Positions 8,160-14,870 are shown, numbered from the stretch's first letter. The stretch: DNA of 22,813 bases from Candidatus Elusimicrobium euhamitermitis (GCA_031254225.1 JAIRUU010000057.1:1-22813), one strand, 5' to 3'. A program made the numbers and translations. Notes: generated by a model from the letters alone, not told the origin.

Positions 8160-9005
8160 CTACTTTACAATATTTTTAGATTTAAGCTCTTCCTTAAAAG
8201 CTTTACTGTCAAATTGCATATTATACGTAGTCACCTCATAAGAAGTGGGTAGCATTACTTGGTGAATATAGTAATCCCCGTTTATTTCACTAAAAGTATA
8301 AAGGATAAAATCTCCTACTTGATAAACGAAAATAACATTGTCAATAACCGTATTAGTTATATACAAGCGGGGCTCATGGTTACCAAAAGGACTCAATTTT
8401 CTTAGCTTAGGCGTATAACTATCATAAACCTCGCGGGCTCCTATTACTTTATCTTTCATCTCCTCTCTATCCATTAATCTCCAGGCCGCTATTTTGTTGT
8501 GATCAATATTTTTGTATTTTTCCATTGCGCTTATATATTCGGATATTAATTTTTTGCTGCTGCCGGTAATGCCAGCTATCCGCGTTATAAGGTCATTTTT
8601 ATATTTGGTATTTTCTTCATTAATAATTTCAACTACTTTTTCACGCTGTATATCAGATGCTGTTTTAGCGGGATATTTGGTAAGATATGCCGCGAAAACT
8701 TTTTCCTCCATTTCTTTATTAAGGTTTGCTTCAGAAGCCGTTGGCCACCCAGTTGGGACCGCTACCACTGGATTTTCTAATAAAAAACACATGCTTATTT
8801 CTGACATAAGTTTTTCCTCAACCGCATCTTGCCGTTCTTTAGCGTTTTTTATTGTTTCCGCAAACTTATTACGTCCTTTGTCATCCTCATTAATATAACC
8901 AATTTCCGTTTGTTTATCAACCAATATCGCGCTGATGTCTTTCAACGCGTAAGAGACAGGCGTCAGGATAATCAAAGCGATTGGTAATGCTAATAATCTT
9001 TTCAT
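8160..9005 (-). CDS. Secreted protein of unknown function
   Basis: A 281-aa protein I cannot place in a family. The N-terminus MKRLLALPIALIILTPVSYA is a good signal peptide with cleavage probably after residue 20. The mature part begins with a highly charged, largely helical region (about 25-190, rich in Glu/Lys), followed by a more beta-like C-terminal part (about 200-265: RLYITNTVIDNVIFVYQ, FILYTFSE, DYYIHQVML). A strong AAGGAGG ribosome site precedes the ATG. Like the secreted gene at 212, it is less GC-rich than its neighbours and carries a palindromic element before its promoter. It stands alone, with hairpins on both sides. Confidence 0.8.
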   Translation of the reverse strand: MKRLLALPIALIILTPVSYALKDISAILVDKQTEIGYINEDDKGRNKFAETIKNAKERQDAVEEKLMSEISMCFLLENPVVAVPTGWPTASEANLNKEMEEKVFAAYLTKYPAKTASDIQREKVVEIINEENTKYKNDLITRIAGITGSSKKLISEYISAMEKYKNIDHNKIAAWRLMDREEMKDKVIGAREVYDSYTPKLRKLSPFGNHEPRLYITNTVIDNVIFVYQVGDFILYTFSEINGDYYIHQVMLPTSYEVTTYNMQFDSKAFKEELKSKNIVK

Positions 9006-9051
9006 TCTATTCCTCCTTTTTTCGGAATTGATTTGGGCACTTTTTATTCCG

Positions 9052-9079
9052 ATAATAAAAGTCTATTTGTATTTGAAAA
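9052..9079 (-). promoter_or_regulatory. Putative promoter of the second secreted gene
   Basis: On the minus strand TTTTCA (9074-9079) and TATTAT (9052-9057) are separated by 16 bases, about 46 bases before the ATG. The consensus match is weak. The spacing relative to the palindrome at 9090-9125 mirrors the arrangement in front of the gene at 212. Confidence 0.3.
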
Positions 9080-9089
9080 CAAAAACAAG

Positions 9090-9125
9090 GGCCAAAAGAC
9101 CTAAATAAACATAGGTCTTTTGGCC
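9090..9125. promoter_or_regulatory. Perfect 14-bp palindrome upstream of the second secreted gene
   Basis: GGCCAAAAGACCTA (9090-9103) is exactly complementary to TAGGTCTTTTGGCC (9112-9125) with an 8-base A/T-rich spacer. It sits about 10 bases upstream of the putative -35 box and 85 bases before the ATG at 9005. The core matches the palindrome at 111-144. It could be an operator for a dimeric regulator or an RNA hairpin from an upstream transcript. Confidence 0.6.
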
Positions 9126-9161
9126 TAGACCAGCCAATGTTTTTTAATTACCAAACCGCGT

Positions 9162-9178
9162 TGTCAAATTTTTTGACA
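9162..9178. repeat. Short inverted repeat after the MORN-like gene
   Basis: TGTCAAA (9162-9168) pairs with TTTGACA (9172-9178) across TTT, 30 bases downstream of the stop of the repeat protein. The stem is A/T-rich without a following T run on the minus strand, so a terminator role is uncertain. Confidence 0.35.
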
Positions 9179-9207
9179 GCGCAGTTCTTTATAGGTCACA
9201 AAAAATT

Positions 9208-9891
9208 TTAGGTTTTATTATACTCTTTCTTAAACAGCAGCGCGCCGTCTTCAAAATACCATTCTTCCGTAAGCGCGCCTTCGTCGTCGTATTTTTTGGT
9301 CATGCCGTGCGTTTTGCCGTTTTTGTAGGGCGACACCAGGGCCACCGCGCCGTTATCGTGATACAGCATTTTATCGCCTTCAATTTTATCTTCGCGGTAA
9401 AAAGCGCGGCTGTGAACCGCCCCGTTTTCGGCGTAAGTTATAAAATCGCCGTCAAGCAGCCCGTCTTTATAATATGAAATTTCCATAAGCCTGCCGGCGG
9501 CATAATATTTGGTTTGGCGGCCGTGCTGAATATCTGCCTTATAAAAAATTTCTTTTTGCAGCGTCCCCGTAGGATAATAAACGCGGACTAGGCCGTCAAG
9601 CAGCCCGTCTTTATATTCCTTTTCAACGGTAATCAAACCGTTTTCCATATAAGTGCGGCTTACGCCGTTTCTCACTCCGTTTTTATACGGACACTCAAAA
9701 TACGTTTTGCCGCTTTCATAAACTTCAAAGACAACGCTGTCGGGTATTTTGCCTTCAAAGCTCAGAGTGTCCATGGTTTCGTTTAAAATCTCGGTGGCTA
9801 TTTTTTTATTTTCAAAAAAATATTCGCGCCTGTAGCCTTTTTTTTCTTCCCCCAGCGGGGTAAGTTTTCTGATAACAATTTTTTCGTCCAT
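9208..9891 (-). CDS. MORN/YwqK-like repeat protein
   Basis: A 227-aa protein built mostly from about six repeats of 21-22 residues with the pattern Y-x-NG-x-x-x-x-x-x-Y-K-x-G-x-x-x-G, for example YPTGTLQKEIFYK, YAENGAVHSRAFYRED and YHDNGAVALVSPYKNGK. This is the MORN-variant repeat found in the so-called YwqK-family antitoxin annotation; most members have no proven toxin partner and none is adjacent here. No signal peptide is seen, so it is probably cytoplasmic. A GGAGG ribosome site lies in the end of the upstream flavoprotein gene, whose stop directly abuts this ATG, which supports cotranscription. Binding to proteins or lipids is the usual guess for such repeats. Confidence 0.85.
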   Translation of the reverse strand: MDEKIVIRKLTPLGEEKKGYRREYFFENKKIATEILNETMDTLSFEGKIPDSVVFEVYESGKTYFECPYKNGVRNGVSRTYMENGLITVEKEYKDGLLDGLVRVYYPTGTLQKEIFYKADIQHGRQTKYYAAGRLMEISYYKDGLLDGDFITYAENGAVHSRAFYREDKIEGDKMLYHDNGAVALVSPYKNGKTHGMTKKYDDEGALTEEWYFEDGALLFKKEYNKT

Positions 9892-11073
9892 TTAAATATC
9901 CTCCGCCGCCAGATATCCGCTGCCGAATGCAAAGTGTAAATTATAACCGCCGCTTTTGCCGTCCGCGTCCGCCGTCTCTCCTATTATATATAACCCGCGG
10001 CATTTTTTGGACTCAAACGTCTGAGGGTAAATTTCCGCGCCGTCAACGCCGCCCGCGGCGCAAAAGCTGTCTTGCCAGTCCCGCGCCGGACCTGCCTCAA
10101 AAACCCAGTTTTGCGGCGCGGCTGCAAGACGGTCAAACTCTTCAATTTTCATGCGGCCGGCCAAAATTGCAGGCGCAAGTTTTAAATTTTCAAGCAGGGC
10201 CGCCGTAATATCTTCATGCAATATGCCGGTAAAAAAATCCGCGAGTTTTCTTTCGCCAAAATTTTCGCGGCGTTTTAACATAATTTTTTTAAACGCCGCA
10301 GCCGAAAATTGAGGAAAAAAATTTATGCTTATTTCAACGCGCGCCGGCAGCGTTTTATTGACGGCGCGGCTCAGATTCTGCGCCGGCAGGCCGCTTATGC
10401 CGGCGGCGGTAAACATAATTTCCCCTGTCTCGGTTTGGCCGTCAAAACTGATTGAAGCCTGCGCGCGCACGCCCTGCATTTTTTTAAGCGGCGCGTTTTT
10501 CAAATTTATTCCCGTCAGCGACGGACGCGGCGTAATAATTTTATGCCCCAGCATTTCCGCCAGTTCATAGCCGGACGGGTTTGCGCCAAGCTGCGGATAA
10601 GCAGGGGAGCCGCAGGCTAAAACAATTTTTTCCGCCGTAAAAATTCTGTTATCCGCCGCGGTAAGTTCAAACAAATCCTTTTTCTCAATCTTTATAATAC
10701 GCGCGCCGTAAACGATATGCCCCGCGCTTGCGGCCGCCAGCGCGCCCGCAACAGCCGCGGCTTTGCCCGTGACCGGAAAATATCTTCCGCCTTCTTCCTC
10801 GCGCAGCATTACGCCCAGCGTTTCAAAAAATTTAATGCATTCCGTTGTTCCGAAGCGCGCTAAAACGCTTTCAACAATTTTTTTATTCCCGCCGTAAAAC
10901 TTCGGCGATAAATTTTTATTGGTAACATTGCACCGGCCGTTGCCGCTGGCCAGAACTTTACGGCCGCAAACCGCCTGCGCTTCAAGCAGCGCAAAATTTC
11001 TGCCTTTTAATTTTGCCGCGCAGGCAAGCCCCGCGGCGCCGGCGCCGACTATAATAATTTCATGTTTTTCCAT
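9892..11073 (-). CDS. HI0933/YhiN-family FAD-dependent oxidoreductase
   Basis: A 393-aa flavoprotein of the HI0933-like family (BaiN/YhiN group). The N-terminal dinucleotide-binding motif is IVGAGAAGLACAAKL, followed by the family-typical GRKVLASGNGRCNVTN segment. The C-terminal second FAD contact is GLYIIGETADADGKSGGYN, with NLHFAFGSG following. The substrate of most family members is unknown; some act on bile-acid intermediates. I place the start at the ATG 11073, where alignment to the family begins; a TTG start at 11097 is possible and neither has a strong ribosome site. It follows the ankyrin gene by about 33 bases and abuts the MORN-like gene. Confidence 0.92.
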   Translation of the reverse strand: MEKHEIIIVGAGAAGLACAAKLKGRNFALLEAQAVCGRKVLASGNGRCNVTNKNLSPKFYGGNKKIVESVLARFGTTECIKFFETLGVMLREEEGGRYFPVTGKAAAVAGALAAASAGHIVYGARIIKIEKKDLFELTAADNRIFTAEKIVLACGSPAYPQLGANPSGYELAEMLGHKIITPRPSLTGINLKNAPLKKMQGVRAQASISFDGQTETGEIMFTAAGISGLPAQNLSRAVNKTLPARVEISINFFPQFSAAAFKKIMLKRRENFGERKLADFFTGILHEDITAALLENLKLAPAILAGRMKIEEFDRLAAAPQNWVFEAGPARDWQDSFCAAGGVDGAEIYPQTFESKKCRGLYIIGETADADGKSGGYNLHFAFGSGYLAAEDI

Positions 11074-11106
11074 ATTCACGCCGCTTACCGCCGGCAAAAG
11101 ATAAAC

Positions 11107-12063
11107 CTATTTGCGCTCAATAATCAAATCCGGCGCGGGCACAGGCGCGTTTTGCATATCAGTATTTGTCTGCATCGCCGAGCCGCCGCCGTAAACCACC
11201 GGCCTGACCGGCGCGCCCGCAACCTGCCTTGCGGACGACGAAGCTCTTGAAGCGCTGCTCTTTATTAATACAGGCTCTGTCTGCGGGTTAAAATTGCCCT
11301 TGCCTTCCTGCTTCAGCCTTTTATCAAGCGCTTTTTTTGTTAAAGTTTTCGGGCCGTAGGCGCTAGCCAGAACCTGCGCGCTCATTCCGTCGCTGCTCAC
11401 GGCGGCAAGATTCGCCCCGCGGGAAATAAGGTCCGCCGCGCCCGCGTCATTTTTCGCTTTTAACGCGATGATTAGCGGCGTCTCGCCGTTCTTGTCTTTA
11501 TCTTCCATATCGGCGTCCGCCTGAAGAAGATATTTAAAAGTCAAAGAATCCCCGCGCGCGCCTGCCTGCAAAATCGCGCTTTTGTTAAGCGAGTCGCGCA
11601 TAGTAACGTCCGCCCCGTTTTCAAGCAGATATTTGACCACGTCCGAATGTCCGCCCGCGCTTGCGGCCATGAGCGGCGTTATGCCGTAGTTGCCCGGCTC
11701 ATTAATTTTAGCGCCCGCGCCGACGAGCAATTTTACTATGGCAAGGTTGCCAAGCTCCGCCGCTTTGTAAAGAGGGGCAAGGCCTTCGTAATTTTTTTCA
11801 TTAGGGTCAATGCGGGCGCGCAGCAGCGTCTGCACGCTGTCCGCGTCCTGCCCTTTGACGGAACGCATTAAAGACGTATCATACACGTATCTTCCCTGCT
11901 GTCCGTTTTTAACGCCGGCCCTGGAAGTGGGGTACGGATTTATCGCGCTTGACGCGAGTCCGTCCCTCTGCGCCGGCGGCAAGTCGTTGTAATTGTCAAA
12001 ACCCTGCGCGGCCGCAGCAGCGGTTAGTGTAAAAAACAAACAAATAAGCATAATATTTTTCAT
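11107..12063 (-). CDS. Secreted ankyrin-repeat protein
   Basis: A 318-aa exported protein. The signal peptide MKNIMLICLFFTLTAAAAAQ is clear. Four to five ankyrin repeats run from about residue 85 to 225, with consensus pieces such as GLAPLYKAAELGNLAIVKLL, GITPLMAASAGGHSDVVKYL and GETPLIIALKAKND. The tail (about 240-318) is low-complexity and Ser/Ala/Pro/Val-rich. Ankyrin repeats bind protein partners, here in the periplasm or outside the cell. The frame is open to 12096, but AAAGGAG before the ATG at 12063, the signal peptide starting there, and a TATAAT at 12096-12101 all support 12063. It is the first gene of an apparent ankyrin, flavoprotein, MORN-like operon. Confidence 0.88.
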   Translation of the reverse strand: MKNIMLICLFFTLTAAAAAQGFDNYNDLPPAQRDGLASSAINPYPTSRAGVKNGQQGRYVYDTSLMRSVKGQDADSVQTLLRARIDPNEKNYEGLAPLYKAAELGNLAIVKLLVGAGAKINEPGNYGITPLMAASAGGHSDVVKYLLENGADVTMRDSLNKSAILQAGARGDSLTFKYLLQADADMEDKDKNGETPLIIALKAKNDAGAADLISRGANLAAVSSDGMSAQVLASAYGPKTLTKKALDKRLKQEGKGNFNPQTEPVLIKSSASRASSSARQVAGAPVRPVVYGGGSAMQTNTDMQNAPVPAPDLIIERK

Positions 12064-12095
12064 CGGTTTTTCTCCTTTATTTCCATATGCAGACA

Positions 12096-12124
12096 ATTAT
12101 AGCAAACTATTGTAATAACCAAAA
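12096..12124 (-). promoter_or_regulatory. Promoter of the ankyrin operon
   Basis: A consensus TATAAT lies on the minus strand at 12096-12101 with a weak TTTTGG (12119-12124) 17 bases upstream. Transcription from here would exclude the upstream in-frame start at 12096 and fits the start at 12063. Confidence 0.55.
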
Positions 12125-12219
12125 TGTACTACCGTTTTATAATAAATAATATAATACCCGTTTATTTGGCTAGTTTGATACTATATTATAAAAGATTTTG
12201 CTGTATTTTTACCCAAAGA

Positions 12220-12245
12220 CCCTTCGTTATTTACCCCCCGAAGGG
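12220..12245. repeat. Hairpin with an ATTTACCCCC loop, first copy
   Basis: CCCTTCG (12220-12226) pairs with CGAAGGG (12239-12245). The 12-base loop ends with ATTTACCCCC, the same 10 bases that form the whole loop of the next hairpin although the stems differ. No T run follows. Confidence 0.6.
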
Positions 12246-12253
12246 ATCTATAT

Positions 12254-12290
12254 AAGGGCCGGAATTTACCCCCTCCGGCCCTTTTATTTT
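12254..12290 (+). terminator. Terminator-like hairpin with an ATTTACCCCC loop, second copy
   Basis: AAGGGCCGGA (12254-12263) pairs perfectly with TCCGGCCCTT (12274-12283) around the loop ATTTACCCCC, followed on the plus strand by TTATTTTG. It looks like a rightward intrinsic terminator, yet no plus-strand gene lies before it, which hints at an unannotated small RNA or at stopping antisense transcription. Confidence 0.6.
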
Positions 12291-12343
12291 GTCTTTTTTA
12301 TGCGCGCTGTGAATGCGCGCCCGGCGGTAATCGCGAAATTGCG

Positions 12344-12450
12344 GCTTCCACATTTGGGTAAATTTTAATTTTTCCGGCCCTCCCCGTACGCTTCGCATTA
12401 GGTACTTGGTCGGGCCGGAGAAAATTAAAATTTCCCTCAAATCTGGAAGC
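12344..12450. repeat. Large imperfect inverted repeat (37/39-base arms)
   Basis: The left arm 12344-12380 (starting GCTTCCACATTTG, ending CCGGCCC) is complementary to 12412-12450 with only about three mismatches and two single-base bulges. The 31-base loop (12381-12411) itself has GTAC at both ends of a short segment. The arms have a GC-rich base and tip and an A/T-rich middle. It could be a structured RNA, a miniature palindromic element or a remnant of a transposon end pair. Confidence 0.7.
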
Positions 12451-12459
12451 AATTGGTAC

Positions 12460-12489
12460 TGCCGCGCGGGTGCGGTGCCGTTTAAGAAC
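12460..12489 (+). repeat. Direct repeat unit, copy A
   Basis: A unit that begins TGCCGCG, forms a small GC hairpin (GCCGC with GCGGT) and ends with GTTTAAGAAC (12480-12489). The second copy is at 12523-12555. Confidence 0.55.
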
Positions 12490-12522
12490 TTCAATGTTGT
12501 TATCCATATTGCTGAGCGCTGG

Positions 12523-12555
12523 TGCCGCGGCGCGTATGCGGCGCTGTTTAAGAAC
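12523..12555 (+). repeat. Direct repeat unit, copy B
   Basis: The second copy also begins TGCCGCG, forms a GC hairpin (GCCGC with GCGGC) and ends with GTTTAAGAAC (12546-12555). It differs from copy A by a few substitutions and three extra bases. It lies just upstream of the ferredoxin promoter. Confidence 0.55.
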
Positions 12556-12583
12556 GGCTTTTATTTCAATCTTCCAGATTTGT

Positions 12584-12589
12584 TATAAT
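12584..12589 (+). promoter_or_regulatory. -10 box of the ferredoxin promoter
   Basis: A consensus TATAAT lies 31 bases before the ATG at 12620. No good -35 box is seen 16-18 bases upstream (TTATTT at 12561-12566 is the nearest), so an activator or the adjacent repeats may matter. Confidence 0.45.
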
Positions 12590-12619
12590 ATAAATATATC
12601 CACTTTTAGGGAGGGATTT

Positions 12620-12793
12620 ATGGCACATAAAATTGACGCTTCGGCTTGTATCAACTGCGGCGCCTGCGAGGGCACCTGCCCCGTCAGCGCAATATCCGAG
12701 AAAAACGGCAAAAGGTTTATTGACCCCGCCGTCTGCATTGACTGCGGCGCCTGCGTTTCCAGCTGCCCCGTAAGCTGCATAAGCCCGCAATAA
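12620..12793 (+). CDS. 2[4Fe-4S] bacterial-type ferredoxin
   Basis: A 57-aa cytoplasmic electron carrier with two CxxCxxCxxxCP clusters: CINCGACEGTCP (about 10-21) and CIDCGACVSSCP (about 39-50). This is the clostridial type that serves pyruvate:ferredoxin oxidoreductase and hydrogenases in anaerobes. The start is fixed by AGGGAGGG (12608-12614) and by the family's usual length; the frame is open further upstream but without support. It is followed by a hairpin terminator, so it is probably monocistronic. No partner oxidoreductase is nearby. Confidence 0.95.
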   Translation: MAHKIDASACINCGACEGTCPVSAISEKNGKRFIDPAVCIDCGACVSSCPVSCISPQ

Positions 12794-12797
12794 ATTT

Positions 12798-12830
12798 AAA
12801 GCCGCCTGTTTTTAACAGAGCGGCTTTTAC
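12798..12830 (+). terminator. Intrinsic terminator of the ferredoxin gene
   Basis: AAAGCCGC (12798-12805) pairs with GCGGCTTT (12819-12826), with an inner CTGTT/AACAG pairing and a short loop, then TT. It begins 5 bases after the stop codon. Confidence 0.75.
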
Positions 12831-12831
12831 A

Positions 12832-12860
12832 TTGGACTTAAGTTAGGTTCAACTTACTTT
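12832..12860 (+). promoter_or_regulatory. feoAB promoter with palindromic operator candidate
   Basis: TTGGAC (12832-12837) could be a -35 box, with a weak TACTTT (12855-12860) 17 bases downstream. Between them lies an 18-bp palindrome, TAAGTT-AGGTTC-AACTTA (12839-12856), in the position of a repressor operator. Ferrous-iron uptake genes are commonly repressed by Fur or by DtxR-family regulators; the site vaguely recalls DtxR/IdeR boxes but is not a clear match. Confidence 0.4.
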
Positions 12861-12877
12861 ATTAAGGAAGATTAACT

Positions 12878-14833
12878 ATGGATGACCATGCCGGCGCGCA
12901 TATCATAAAAACGCTGTCCCAGTTAAAAAATTCCGACGTCTGCGTAGTTTCAAAAATAAAAACGGACGATGAGAAAACCGTAAAAAAACTTGCTGCGCTC
13001 GGCCTCGCCCGCGGCGCGTTTATACGCGTAAAAAAAGCCGGCAACCCCATGATTTTGGAGACGGCTGGCACTGATATCGCGCTCGGCAAGAACATGGCAG
13101 CATTAATAGAAGTAAAATTTGAAATAAAAAAAATAGTTCTGGTAGGCAATCCAAACGTAGGCAAAAGCGCGGTGTTTACGCGCCTTACCGGCGTTAAAGC
13201 CGTCTCTTCAAATTTCCCGGGGACAACCGTCGCGCTCAAACAAAGCATATCTAAAATAGGGGGCAGAAATTTTATAGTCTACGACGTGCCCGGCGTTTAC
13301 GGCCTGCAGGAAAACAGCGAGGCGGACAAAGCGGCGCTTGAAGTAATAAAAAGCAAAGATTATGACTTAATTGTCTATGTGCTGGACGCCATGCGTCTAG
13401 AGCGTTCCCTGTTCATGGCGTTTGAAATGATGACCCTTAACAAACCTATTATACTGCTGGTCAATAAATCTCAGTCCGCAAAAACCAACGGCATAACGGT
13501 GGACGCTAAAATGCTGCACCGCGCGCTGGGCATACCCGCCGTAGCGGTTGAAGCTCTGACGGGGGAAGGTTTTAAAAAAGCTGAGCGCGTTATCAACCGC
13601 ATGGTGCACTTTGTAAAACTTTTTATCCCGCGCGAAATACCGCAGACCGAAGAAGAAAAATGGGAACTTATCGGCGAAATTTCAAAAACCGCGCAGATTT
13701 TAAAACACAAACATCCCTCGCCGCTTGAGCGGCTGGCGGAGCTCAGCACCCGCCCGCTTACGGGGCTGCCTATTGCGCTCGTAGTGCTTATATCCTGTTT
13801 TTTTATAATAATGCGCGCGGGGGAAGGCATTATCAGCCTGCTTACGCCTTTGTACCAAAACTTTTATCTGCCCGTAATTACAAAAATTTTTGAAGGGCAC
13901 GGAATAATTTCAACGCTGCTACTCGGCGGCGGCACATCAAATTCCTTCGGCATACTGACGGACGCGCCGCGCATTGCGTTTATTGACGTTATGTCTTACG
14001 TCATAGTTTTTTACGCCGTTTTGGAATTTCTGGCGGATTTGGGTTATCTGCCGCGCCTGTCCGTTTTGCTTGATTCGCTGCTTCACAAAATAGGCATTCA
14101 CGGCTACGGCGCGATACCGATAATGATGGGCCTCGGCTGCAAAGTGCCGGCGGTAATGGGCGTGCGGACGCTGGAAAGCAGACGGGAAAAAATTATAGCC
14201 GTCGTACTGCTGCTCATAATAGCGCCGTGCATATCGCAGAGCGCTATGATATTTAGCGTTTTGTCCCCCCGCGGGTTTAAATATATTTTAATGGTTTTCG
14301 GCACGCTGCTGCTGACGGGCGTTGCCGCGGGATATTTTTTAAATAAAATTATGAAAGGTAATCCGCCGGAAATATTTATGGAAATACCCGCCTGGCAAAT
14401 GCCCAAACTCCGCGAATGGCTGTCAAAACTCCGTTACAGAATTAAAGAATATATTATAGAAGCGGTGCCCATGATAATAATCGGCGTGCTTATAATAAAC
14501 CTGGCGCAGATTACAGGCGCGCTTGATTTTATAACGCGGAGATTCAGGCCGTTTATGCAAATCCTCTTCGGACTGCCGGGTGAAACCGCGTCCGTAATGC
14601 TGCTGGGGTTTTTAAGGAAAGACGTTTCCGTTGCGCTGCTTGTGCCTTTTAATTTAACCGCGCAGCAGCTTGTTACGGCCTGCATTTTTATGACGATGTA
14701 CGCCCCCTGCATGGCCACGTGTTTTATTATGTTTAAAGAGTCCGGCGTCAAAGACGGTCTTAAAATAATAGCGCTGACTTTTACGCTGGCCACTGTAATA
14801 GCGTCAATTACTCATATTATTTTCAGTATTTAA
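12878..14833 (+). CDS. feoB: FeoA-FeoB fusion, ferrous iron transporter
   Basis: A 651-aa inner-membrane Fe(II) importer. Residues 1-80 form a FeoA-like SH3 domain, usually a separate protein. The G domain follows: G1 GNPNVGKS (90-97), G2 around FPGTT (113-117), G3 DVPG (136-139), G5 near ALTGEG (226-231). The G4 position reads NKSQ (196-199), where FeoB proteins normally have NxxD. The membrane part (about 290-651) has the two gate repeats, with LGYLPR, GCKVPAVMG and LLGFLRKDVSVALL, and ends with YAPCMATCF and a last helix. AAGGAAG at 12864-12870 supports the start. It faces the phage-like cluster with a shared terminator between them. Confidence 0.95.
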   Translation: MDDHAGAHIIKTLSQLKNSDVCVVSKIKTDDEKTVKKLAALGLARGAFIRVKKAGNPMILETAGTDIALGKNMAALIEVKFEIKKIVLVGNPNVGKSAVFTRLTGVKAVSSNFPGTTVALKQSISKIGGRNFIVYDVPGVYGLQENSEADKAALEVIKSKDYDLIVYVLDAMRLERSLFMAFEMMTLNKPIILLVNKSQSAKTNGITVDAKMLHRALGIPAVAVEALTGEGFKKAERVINRMVHFVKLFIPREIPQTEEEKWELIGEISKTAQILKHKHPSPLERLAELSTRPLTGLPIALVVLISCFFIIMRAGEGIISLLTPLYQNFYLPVITKIFEGHGIISTLLLGGGTSNSFGILTDAPRIAFIDVMSYVIVFYAVLEFLADLGYLPRLSVLLDSLLHKIGIHGYGAIPIMMGLGCKVPAVMGVRTLESRREKIIAVVLLLIIAPCISQSAMIFSVLSPRGFKYILMVFGTLLLTGVAAGYFLNKIMKGNPPEIFMEIPAWQMPKLREWLSKLRYRIKEYIIEAVPMIIIGVLIINLAQITGALDFITRRFRPFMQILFGLPGETASVMLLGFLRKDVSVALLVPFNLTAQQLVTACIFMTMYAPCMATCFIMFKESGVKDGLKIIALTFTLATVIASITHIIFSI

Positions 14834-14837
14834 AAAT

Positions 14838-14870
14838 AAAAAAACGGGCGGAATATCCGCCCGCTTTTTT
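14838..14870. terminator. Bidirectional terminator between feoB and the particle cluster
   Basis: CGGGCGGA (14845-14852) pairs with TCCGCCCG (14856-14863). A T run follows on the plus strand (14865-14870) and on the minus strand (complement of the A run at 14838-14844), so both converging transcription units can end here. It overlaps the stop codon of the holin-like gene. Confidence 0.85.

Larger units (their letters stand above)
12125..12619. other. Gene-poor region with dense secondary structure
   Basis: About 500 bases without a convincing gene. It contains, left to right: an A/T-rich stretch to about 12206; two tandem hairpins with the same loop (12220-12245 and 12254-12283); a GCGCGC repeat pair (12302-12320); a long imperfect inverted repeat (12344-12450); a hairpin-bearing direct repeat (12460-12489 and 12523-12555); and the ferredoxin promoter. 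Two minus-strand frames of about 70-90 codons cross it, but they run through the inverted repeats, lack ribosome sites and look like chance frames. I do not recognise 6S, SRP, RNase P or tmRNA. An untyped structured RNA or a repeated palindromic element are the best guesses. Confidence 0.5.

Noticed and set aside
9208..9891. Antitoxin of a toxin-antitoxin pair
   Set aside because: The repeat type is often labelled YwqK antitoxin, but no toxin-like neighbour is present and its partner here is a flavoprotein.
12231..12507. Two overlapping minus-strand frames of 69 and 87 codons
   Set aside because: They run across both the tandem hairpins and the large inverted repeat, lack ribosome sites and show no family features, so they look like chance frames.
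12300..12600. A standard housekeeping RNA (6S, SRP, tmRNA or RNase P)
   Set aside because: None of the conserved sequence blocks of SRP RNA, tmRNA or RNase P is present, and the large hairpin lacks the central open bubble typical of 6S RNA.
12845..12857. tRNA T-arm-like GGTTCAA
   Set aside because: No acceptor stem, anticodon arm or remaining cloverleaf can be formed around it; it is part of the promoter palindrome.
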